Source: Ruegeria marina (GTDB taxonomy: Bacteria > Pseudomonadota > Alphaproteobacteria > Rhodobacterales > Rhodobacteraceae). Taken from it: DNA of 64,000 nt. This document shows positions 17,601-26,300 of this stretch, piece after piece. Positions within the stretch are counted from its first letter, which is position 1. Each line of letters opens with the position of its first letter. The translations under genes and the position numbers were made by a program. The stretch is taken from positions 1 through 64,000 of the forward strand of contig NZ_FMZV01000006.1 of NCBI RefSeq assembly GCF_900101475.1, written 5' to 3'. The notes beneath the pieces are model-generated. The model saw nothing but the letters and a program-made list of their open reading frames with translations, searched no databases and was not told the DNA's origin.

Positions 17601-19296
17601 CATAGGTCAGGCTCTGGCCCTCGAACACCAGCGCCGTGGCCTCGGGCGTGCGCTGAACCTGCGCCTCGAACGCCTGGTGCACGGTCAGGGTGCGGTCGTA
17701 ATTGCGCGCGGTGCGGTTCCAGTCGCTCAGCATGGTCGAGCGTTCCGATGCGGGCAGGATCGGCACGTTCGCCAGACTGTCATTGTCGCCGGCGCGGGTC
17801 AGGGAATACATCGCCGTTTCCAGCCGGCGGGCGAGGAACTCGACCGCCTTGCCGTCGAGCCGGGCGCTGTCGGCGTGCAGTGTTGCCGTGCCGTTCCCGA
17901 TTGATACGGTGAGGGTCGCGCCGGGCAGTGGCCCGGCACCATCAACGGCAAGCGCCACCGGCGGTACCGGGCAGCGGCCGATCCGGGGATCACGCAGGAG
18001 CAGGTCGGCGGGTGGCGCACCCTTGGTTCGCGCATCTGCCAGCATGTCGGCGACATGGCGCAGGGTATCGGTCACGGTATCGGTATCGGCGAGGCGCAGC
18101 GGTACCCAGCCCGCCAGGTAACCGCCAGCGGCCGTCTGTTCGATGGCGCCGGTGGTCAGGGCGATATCGCCGAAGCCTTCGCCGCTGCTGCGCAGGGCCC
18201 AGATCAGCACCGCGGCGGCAAGCCGGTCATCGTCGAGCCCATGCGGGACCGAGATGCGGTTGGCCGTAACCGGCTCGGCGGGGCTGGACCCTGCCAGCGG
18301 CACCGGCAGCGGGTGTAGCCCGGCCAGCCGCTTGCGCCAGTGCCGTTCGGCGGGCAGCGCCGCCGCAAGCGCGGTCTCCAGTGCCTGTGCCTCGGCCCCG
18401 GTGGGCGAGGGCAGGCGGTCGCCCGGCTTTGTCATCTGCACCAGGTCAACCGGCGTCCCGTCGAGCCTCCGAAGACCACCGAGCAGCACATCGCCTTCTC
18501 CGGTCGCCACGGTCAGGGCATCGGAAGAAACCGTCTGAACCGTGCCCGGCAACGCGCCCGAGCGGCCCTCGGACTTTGCGGTGGACACGGTCAGGACCTG
18601 CCCGCCAATTTCGATCTTGGGGCAGGTCAGCGGATTGGTGTACTCGCCGAAATCCAGCGCCCGTACCAGCGCCGTCAGCTTGGTGGCGGGTTTCGTGAAA
18701 TCGAGCCGCCCGGCGGCGGCGGGCCGGTCATCGCGCGCGAAGTAACTGCGCTGGCTCAGGTCCTGCTTCCGGCGGTCAAGCCCGGTTTCCAGTTGGTCGG
18801 CGACATGGGCGAAACTGTCGAGCGCCGCGCCATAGCATTTCGAGTTCAGCGAAAACGCGGTATCGTCTTCGGCGATGTCGAACATCTGCTGCGCGAGGAT
18901 ATCGCCCTCGTCGATGCCACCCTCGATCAGGTGCCAGGTCACGCCATAGCGCGTCTCGCCTGCCATCAAGGCCCAGGCCGGGGTGTTCAGGCCCGCGTAG
19001 CGTGGCAGCGGCCCGTCGTGGAAGTTGACGGCGCCCTTCGCGGGCAGCGCCAGCACCGCATCCGGGATGACCGAGAGGTTGGCGATGGAGAGAAGCCAGT
19101 CGAACCCGCCCGGCGCGAATTGCTGCGCCAGATCGGCGATGCGCTGGCTGTGCGGCAGGCCCTTCCTGCGCGCCCAGGCGGCGATCTCGTCATCCTGCGA
19201 AATTACCGCGGTGATCCGGTGCCCGCGGTCGAGCAGCATCTCGCTGCATCCGATCAGCAGGGACTCGTTACCGATCACGACATGGGTCAAACTCAT
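14695..19296 (-). CDS. NRPS: formyltransferase - eroded C - A split by luciferase-like monooxygenase - carrier
   Basis: This is a 1533-residue NRPS. Residues 1-~270 are a methionyl-tRNA-formyltransferase-like domain with Asn91, His93 (NFHDGPLPRYAGL) and Asp129 (GIDEGDIL). About 290-520 looks like a condensation remnant with no HHxxxDG. The adenylation domain begins near 560 (YTSGSTGTPKG near 686) and is interrupted after the A4 motif (SFDISVLELF) by a complete FMN-dependent luciferase-like monooxygenase (about 765-1120) of the MupA/Atu3671 type. It resumes at about 1130 (LLLGGEAL, NMYGPTETTIW, RTGDLVRW, NKKIDRKAL). A carrier follows (LGGHSL, Ser1458); there is no thioesterase. The specificity residues read D-I-L-Q-L-G-M-I-W-K, close to the glycine code. 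The ATG at 19296 has GGAGG upstream and overlaps the GT2 stop. Confidence 0.88.
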   Translation of the reverse strand: MSLTHVVIGNESLLIGCSEMLLDRGHRITAVISQDDEIAAWARRKGLPHSQRIADLAQQFAPGGFDWLLSIANLSVIPDAVLALPAKGAVNFHDGPLPRYAGLNTPAWALMAGETRYGVTWHLIEGGIDEGDILAQQMFDIAEDDTAFSLNSKCYGAALDSFAHVADQLETGLDRRKQDLSQRSYFARDDRPAAAGRLDFTKPATKLTALVRALDFGEYTNPLTCPKIEIGGQVLTVSTAKSEGRSGALPGTVQTVSSDALTVATGEGDVLLGGLRRLDGTPVDLVQMTKPGDRLPSPTGAEAQALETALAAALPAERHWRKRLAGLHPLPVPLAGSSPAEPVTANRISVPHGLDDDRLAAAVLIWALRSSGEGFGDIALTTGAIEQTAAGGYLAGWVPLRLADTDTVTDTLRHVADMLADARTKGAPPADLLLRDPRIGRCPVPPVALAVDGAGPLPGATLTVSIGNGTATLHADSARLDGKAVEFLARRLETAMYSLTRAGDNDSLANVPILPASERSTMLSDWNRTARNYDRTLTVHQAFEAQVQRTPEATALVFEGQSLTYAALDARANGVAARLRNLGVAPGSHVGVYLDRSPELLIAALGVLKAGGAYVPLDPAYPADRIAHYVSDSGAAVIVTSGARKSSLPATDAHVLDLDTLTEAHAEPVDGGATADDLAYVIYTSGSTGTPKGVMVEHRNVVNFFTGMDDRIDHANGGVWLAVTSLSFDISVLELFWTLARGFKVVLSSDENRAEVSKGPIAVSDRPIDFNLMYWGNDDGPGPKKYELLLEGAKFADAHGFNAVWTPERHFHAFGGPYPNPSVTGAAVAAVTKNLSVRAGSCVAPLHHPARIAEEWAVIDNLTGGRAALGIASGWQPDDFILRPENTPPRNKPAMFETIETLRRLWRGEAVEFPKADGSMHSVVTQPRPVSKELPLWVTTAGNPETWREAGSVGANVLTHLLGQSIDEVADKIRIYHAALREAGHDPADFKVTLMLHTYLADSREEAARTAREPMKDYLRSAAGLIKQYAWAFPAFKKPKGVTNAFEMDLGVLSGDELEAILDFAFDRYFEDSGLFGTISDAVARVEQLKRIGVDEVACLIDYGIDPAVVLEGLKPLAEVLKRVRAPSALAEDDFSLAAQIVRHGVTHMQCTPSMARMIALNDEARLALGRVKHLLLGGEALPGDLVEDLREATGARILNMYGPTETTIWSTCEAVGPGVSGTVNVGTPIANTSVYVLDGAGQPCPIGVPGELCIGGEGVTRGYWQRCDLTEERFPRDPFAAEAGLTVTAAPQMYRTGDLVRWRADGRLDFLGRSDHQVKIRGQRIELGEIEAAIAAYPGVTGAVVIARDMGGDTRLVGYVTTGGPVSDAALRTHLAARLTEVMVPAHIVTLDAFPLTPNKKIDRKALPEPVPQRTAQAAPSEPPTGAEAQIAAIWSRILGVGDIRPSDNFFTLGGHSLLAVQAHREIRAALNVPALPITDIFRFPTLRRLAAHLSQGAAPAEPAQPVVDTAERADTMSRRRAMRANRQERVR

Positions 19297-20300
19297 CTGC
19301 TGTCCTCCGGAAAAGCGGCGGCGGGCGTCGGGCTCGCAGGGGTGCGAGCCAGCGTGCGGCGTAAGGAATGGGCGATCAGGTCGGTCAGGAAACCATCCGG
19401 ATCGGAACTCGGCTTGTGCCGGATCAACTGACGCAGGCGCCAGACCAGCGTACCCGCAATCAGGGCGAGGGTGGTCCAGAGCGTATAGGCCCGGCCATGG
19501 TTCTTGAGAGAATAATGCAGTCGCGAATCGAACCAGTATTGCGGCGTGCGTTTCCATTTCCGCATCCCGGTGCTGGCCGAACCGATATGGACAACGCCGA
19601 CTTCGGGCAGGTACCAGGTCTCCCAGCCCGCCGCAGCGGCGCGGCGGCACAGGTCGGTTTCCTCGAAATAGAGAAAGAAGGTTTCATCGAAGCCGCCGGT
19701 GGTCTCGATCACCTCGCGCCGGACCATCAGGCTCGCGCCCGATGCCCAGTCCACCCGGGTCCGGGTCCGGGGCAGAGGCGGGGCGATGATCCTGTTCCGC
19801 AGCAGGCGCGAGATCGGGCCGGTGCGGGCGGCGGCCTCGAATTCTCCGGCCGCCGAGGGAAAGCGAAACGCGGTAAGATGCGGGGCATTGTCATCGCCGC
19901 GTACCGCGCTGGCGGCAAACCCTGCCCGCGGCGTCGCGACCAGAAAGTCGCGAAGCCCCCGGATGCAGCCGGGATCGGGCCAGGCGTCGGAGTTCAGGAG
20001 ATAGTAGAAATCGGGGGCAGACCCGTCCGACAGCCCCGCCCGCATGCCGAAGTTCATGCCAGCCCCGAAGCCGCCGTTGCGACCGCTTTCGACGATGCGG
20101 AATCTGCCGCCTGCATCCCAGCCATGGGCGGCGGCCGCCTGTTTCAGCCGTTCCACCGACCCGTCGCCCGAGTCGTTGTCAACCACGATCACCTCTCCGG
20201 GCAGGTCCTGCATCTCGCGCATGGCCGCTTCGCAGGCGCGGATCGTCAGATCCGGCGTGCGATAGTTCAGGATCACCGTCAGGACGGTCGGTTCGTTCAT
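19293..20300 (-). CDS. Glycosyltransferase family 2 (rhamnosyltransferase-like)
   Basis: This is a 335-residue GT-A enzyme resembling WbbL-type rhamnosyltransferases: [20 protein letters not shown] at the N-terminus, [25 protein letters not shown], then [13 protein letters not shown] as the metal-binding region. The acceptor block is [37 protein letters not shown]. A hydrophobic stretch near residues 265-285 may associate with the membrane. It lies between the PKS (stop five bases upstream of its ATG) and the NRPS (ATGA overlap), so it is translated with the assembly line. That placement makes glycosylation of the assembly-line product, or its attachment to a glycan, the leading hypothesis. 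Confidence 0.83.
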   Translation of the reverse strand: [335 protein letters not shown]

Positions 20301-20304
20301 GCCT

Positions 20305-23300
20305 CTACTCCGCAGCCTTGTCCAGGGGCAGGCAGGCATCCGCATCGCGCAGCCGCTTGCGCAGATGTTCGGTCAGGACCGAAACATTCGGCACCAGCAC
20401 CATGCTGTCATGATCGCCGGGCACTTCGATGACCTCGATGTTCCGGGCGAATTTTCCCCAGTCGTTGTCGTCGAACACGTATTCGCGCGCGCCGCTGACC
20501 CAGTTGCCGCCCGTAACCTTCCAGCGCCGGTCCAGAGGCGGGCGGAACATCAGGAGCGGCCCGTCCCACGGGCGCGGCCGATAGCGCGCGATCGAACCGC
20601 GAAAGGCGGCTTCGATCCGGGCATTGTTGAAGGCCGCCCCGCCCGCGTCCTGCACCGGCGCGCGCCGGCGGTTCACCTCCCAGGCGAGCCGGGTACGGAC
20701 CCAATCCATGAGGAAGCGCGGGCCCTGCTCGGTGAACTGGCGCAGCTTGATGATGGCGCGGTCGCGGCGGCCCAGCGCCGGGCGCACCGGCAGCGGCGTG
20801 TCCAGCATCGCCAGAAGCGCGACCTCCTCGCCGGCGGTTTCAAGCTGGCGGGCGATCTCGTAGGCGGTGATGCCGCCACCGGAAAAGCCGCCCAGCAGGT
20901 AAGGCCCGTGCGGCTGGATCTGACGCATCTCGGCGATGTAGTCGGCCGCCGCCGCCTCGATCGTATCATGCGGCGCCTCGTCGCCTACCAGCCCGCGCGC
21001 CTGAAGCCCGTACACCGAGCGGTCGCGCCCCAGCATCAGCGCCAGATGGCGCAGGTTCAGCACGTTGCCGAACATGCCCGCCACCACGAAGAAGGGCGTT
21101 TTGCCGCCCGGACCCACATCGTGCAGCGGCACAACATGGGCAAAGGCGGGAGTATCCCCGGCCGGCTCCGCGCTGTCGCCGGACAGGGCCGCCGAGCGGC
21201 CGATCCGGGCGTCGATCCTCTCGGCGATGCGGGCGACGCTGGGGGCCTCGAACAGGACGGAGATCGGGAATTCCACGCTGAACGCGCGGTTGATCTGGGC
21301 AAACAGGCGCACGGCGATCAGCGAATGGCCGCCGAGATCGAAGAAACTGTCCTGCGTGCCGACCTGGCTGACCCCCAGAAGGGTTTCGAAGAACCCCGCA
21401 AGCGTCTTTTCCGTCTCGGTCTGCGGCGCGACATATTCGATATCGAGCTGTGGCCGCTCAAAACTCTGCCCGGTCTCGGCGGGGGCCGAGATCTGCTCGG
21501 CCTCGGCAACCAGCCGGGGCAGGTCGAGCGAGGAGACAACCACCTGCGGCAGTCCGCTGTTCAGCGCCCGCTCCAGCGCGGCGGCGCCCTCTTCGGCGCG
21601 TATCCCCTGCGCGATATTGCGGTGCAGGCGCTGTTCCTCGGGCGACAGGGCCGCCGACTTGCGGACCGGTTCCAGCCCGAGCGCGGCGGCATCTGCATCG
21701 GCCCTGGCCGGATCCCCGAGGTCGATGGTGCCGGCGGTGCGCTGCATCTGGAACCCCGCGATATCGACCAGCACCCGGCCCGACGGATCGGTCAGCGTGA
21801 TATCGAACGAGGCGAACCCCTCGGTCGGCGTGGTTCCGGGCGTGGGTCGCATCCAGCTGCGGATTTCGGCGGGCAGCGGGGCAAAGACGCGCAGCGACCG
21901 GTACGAGACCGGCACCCACAGGGCCCGGCCCCGGTATCCGCGCGCCAGTTCGATGGCCCAGCCGGTGGCAAGATCCAGAAGACCGGGATGCATCTGGTAG
22001 CCCTGGTCGAGGTCGCGTCGGTATTCCTCGGGCAGGGCCAGCCGGGCCAGCCCCTCGTCCTCGCCTCGCGAAGTGGCGCGCAGCACCTGCCAGCGCGGGC
22101 CGAATTTCAGATGCGCTTCCTGCGGCGAATGCAGAACCTCGCCAACCGGAGCGGTCGCCGCCTGCGGGCAGCGCGCGCCGATGGCGGCCAGGTCGAGCGT
22201 ACCGGCCTGCGCGGCGGGGGCGACGACCAGCGAAGCCTGCGCGTTCTGCACGTAGCCGCCGCCCGGCAGGGCGCTGTGCACGGTGAAGGCGTAGCCATCA
22301 CCCGTGGTTTCGAGCCGCACGATCACCTCGCGCGGGGCGCCGTTCACCCGCAGCGGGCGGAAGAAATAGAGATCGCGTATCTCGAACGGATGCGTCACGC
22401 CCTGCGCGCGCAGCGCTTCGGTAGCCATTTCGATATATCCGGTTCCCGGCAGCAGCGCCTCGCCCGAGGCGGTGCGGTGTTCGTTGAACACCCAGTCCTC
22501 GGCGCTCAGGCGAGAGACGAAAAACCGGTTGCCTTCCTCGTCGAACCCGGCCTCGTGCAACAGCGGCAGGCCGGTTGCAACACGTTCGGTGGCGGAATCG
22601 CTGCCCAGCCGCGTGGCGCGCGCCTCGGCGGCCATGCCGACATCGGCCCAGACGCCCCAGTTCACCGCCACGACCCGGGTCTTGGCCCCGCTGCGGCTGC
22701 TGGCAAAGGCATTCAGATATTCGTTGGCCGCGACGTAATCGACCTGGCCCGCCGGACGGCTGGCGGTCGAGGAAGAGGCGAACAGAACCATCAGTTCCAG
22801 CACGCCGTCGGGGAACAGTTCGTCCAGCACCCGGAGCCCGGTCATCTTGGGCGCCAGCACCCGGTCCAGCCCGGCCTCGGTCTTGGCCAGGATCGGCCCG
22901 TCCTCGATATGACCGGCGGCATGGATGACGCCGGTCAGCGCGCCGAACCGGTCCTGCGCGGTGTCGAGCGCCGCGCGCATCTGGCCGATGTTGCAGACAT
23001 CGGCGGCAATCGCGGTGATCCGGCCCCGGTCCAGCGCCTCCAGCGCCTCCAGCGCGCGGATGCGGCGGCTGGTCTTGTCGGCGGGGCTGTGCGTGGCAAG
23101 CCAGCCGGCGCGGTCGGCGGACAGCTCCTCGCGCCCCAGCAGGATCACATTGGCGCCATGGCGCTGCATCAGGCGGCGCGCCAGCGTCAGCCCGATGCCG
23201 CCGAATCCGCCGGTGATCAGATAGGTGCCGCCGTCGCGGAAGGCAGGAGCATCCCCCTCCAGCGGCGCCGGGCGATAGCTGCGGCCGAACCGCTTGCCGT

Positions 23301-26300
23301 CGCGCCAGGCGGCGATTGTATTTCCGGGTTCGGCCAGCAGTTCTTCCAGCAGGCGCGGGGTCAGGTCCTCGTCCTGCTCGGGGGCGGCGCCGCGCAGCCG
23401 CGCCAGCAGCGGCGGGCGCAGGCGCGCGGGTAGTTCGATATCGACCGAGGCGCAGGTGATCCCCGGCATCTCGTGCGGCAGCACCCCCAGCGGCCCCGCG
23501 ACGGTGGCCTTGGCCGGATAGGGCAGCGTCTCGCTGCGGACCTGCGCCGCGCCGGTGGTGAAGGCGGTGATATGGACCGGACCCGGCAGTTCGACCTGCC
23601 CCAAGGCCTGCGCCAGCCATGTGAGGCTGAAGAAGCCGTGTTCCATGTTGCGGTCGTGGAAACTGGAACCGGGGCGGAAGCTTTCTGCCGCGGTCACCAG
23701 CCAGAAATGCCCGATCCGGTCGGGCAGGCGGCCTTGTGCCGCCAGATCGCGCAGCATCAGGTCATAGCCCATGCGCCCCTGTTCCGGGGCCAGTTCGAAC
23801 CGGGTGTCGGACTGTTTGACATAGCTGTCGCTGGCTCTGACCCGCGCCACCCAATGGCCGGCGGCCTCGAGCCGGTCGGCCGCCCTGGCGGCCAGCCCCC
23901 CGGCATCGAGAAAGATCAGCCAGTTCAGCGGCGCGGTGCCCTCCAGCTCGGTTTCGACGTCGATGTCGCATTCGGCCAGACGCGGCCGCCAGACTGGACG
24001 CCAGCCCCATTGCGCCATGTCGTCGATCCGCGACAGCACCTCGCGCGGCTCCTCGGCCCGCAGGGTACCGGGTTCGATGAAATAGCGGCTGCGCTGGAAC
24101 GCATAGGTCGGCAGCGGCAGGCGGTGGCGTTTGGCCTCGCCCCAGATCTGCGGCCAGTCAGCCTCGACCCCGCAGGCCCAGAGCCGCCCGATCACACCGA
24201 AGAAATAGGCGTCGTCGGCGATCTCCTGGTCGGGGTGGCGCAGGGAACTCAGCACCTGGCCGGGTGACACGGCGGGCGACGTCTGTGCCAGCGAACTCAG
24301 CGCCTTGCCGGGGCCGACCTCCAGGAACACCCGGTCGCGCCCCTCGGACAGCGCCGCGATGCAATCGGCGAAAAGCACCGTGTTGCGCAACTGGGCCACC
24401 CAATAGTCGGGGCTGGTGGCCTGTTCTGCGGTCAGCTCTTCGCCGGTGCGGTTCGACTGGATCGGGATCTGCGGCGCACTCAGGCTGAGTCCGCGCAGGA
24501 AATCGCCGTACTCCTTCAGGATCGGCTCCAGCATTCGCGAATGCGCGGCAATATCGATCTGGATGCGCTGATACTCGACCTCGCGGGCGCTCAGCACCTC
24601 GGCCAACCGGTCCAGCGCCGCCTGCGGGCCGCTGACGGCGGTCAGGCGGGGGGCGTTGACGCTGGCGATGTCCAGATCCTCGTCGATCAGCGCCTGCACC
24701 TCATCGAGCGGCAGCGAAACCGACAGCATGCCGCCCGGCGCCACCGTGTCGAACAGCCGCCCGCGCAGCAGCACCAGGTCAATGCAATCCTCGAACCGCA
24801 TCACGCCGGCCAGACAGGCGGCGGTGTTCTCGCCCATGGAATGGCCGACCAGCGCGGCGGGCCGCACCCCCCAGCTGAGCCAGAGCTGCGCCAGCGCGTA
24901 TTCGACGATCATGATCAGAGGCAACTGCACCGAGGGCTGTTGCAGCCGGGCATTGGCCTCGGCCATGTCACCGTCAGGCAGCCAGATGGCGCGGATATCG
25001 TAATCGAGGCTTTTCTGCAGATGCGCCAGCCCCCGGTCCATCCATTCGGCAAAGACGGGTTCGACCTCGTAAAGGTCGCGCGCCATGCCCGCATATTGCG
25101 CCCCGCCACCGGGGAACATGAAGACCACATCGGTCCCGGCTCCCAGCGCGTCATGGGTAAATACACGGCGCGGATCGCCCTGGTCCAGCAAATCGGCGGC
25201 CTCAAGCGCGGTTTCGGCCACCAGCACGCGGCGTTTCTCGAACCCGCGGCGGCCCTCTTTCAGCGTATAGGCCACATCGGCCAGGTTGACCTCCGGGTTG
25301 GCGCGCAGCCAACCGGCCAGCGCCTTGGCATTGCCATCGAGTGCGGCGCGCGAGCGGGCCGATATGCACAGGATCTGGAACGGGAAATCGCTTTCCTCCG
25401 AGGCGGCGCGCTCTGGCGCTTCCTCAAGGATGACATGCGCGTTGGTGCCGCCGACGCCCAGGCTGTTCACCGCGCCCCGGCGCGGCCCCTTGTGCGGGGT
25501 CCAGTCGGTCAGCCGGTCGTTCACCCGGAACGGGCTGGTCTCGAAATCAATCGCCGGGTTCGGCGCCTCGTAGCCCAGCGAGGGCGGGATCTGCCTGTGA
25601 TGCAGCGCCAGCGCGGTCTTGACGAAGCTCGCCACCCCGGCGGCGGTGTCCAGATGGCCGATATTGGTCTTGACCGAGCCGATCTTGCAAAAGCCGCTCT
25701 CGGCGGTCTGTTCCCGGTACGCCTGGGTCAGGGCCGATACCTCGATCGGGTCGCCCAGATAGGTGCCGGTGCCGTGGCATTCGACATAGTCGATGGTGTC
25801 GGCCGGCACATCCGCCGCCTTCAGCGCCGCGCTGACCGCCTGCGCCTGGCCGCCCACCGAGGGCGCCAGATAACCCGCCTTGTCGGCGCCGTCATTGTTG
25901 ATCGCGCTGCCTTTTATGACGGCCCAGATATGGTCGCCGTCGGCCAGCGCATCCTCGAGCCGGCGCAGCGCCACCACGCCCGCGCCAGAACCGAACACGG
26001 TGCCCTGCGCCCGGTGATCGAAGGCGTGGCAATGGCCATCGGGGCTGAGGATCTCGTTTTCCTTGTAGAGATAGCCGCGCCCCTGCGGCAGTTCGATGGT
26101 GGAGCCGCCCGCCAGCGCCATGTCGCATTCGCCCTCGCGCAGCGCCTTGCAGGCGTAGTGGATGGCGACCAGCGAGGTGGAACAGGCGGTCTGGATATTG
26201 ACCGAGGGTCCGTGCAGGTCGAAGACGTGACTCACGCGGGTCGACAGGAAATCCTTGTCGTTGCCGGTGTGGCGCAACAGGAACATGCCGACGTCATCGA

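Noticed and set aside
14491-17904. 1137-codon plus-strand open frame opposite the NRPS
   Set aside because: Low-complexity antisense translation; the minus strand encodes intact NRPS motifs throughout.
17730-18430. Functional NRPS condensation domain
   Set aside because: No HHxxxDG motif and too short; recorded as a remnant instead.
20299-23433. 1044-codon plus-strand open frame opposite the PKS
   Set aside because: Antisense shadow of the KR-DH-carrier-TE part; no recognisable domain.
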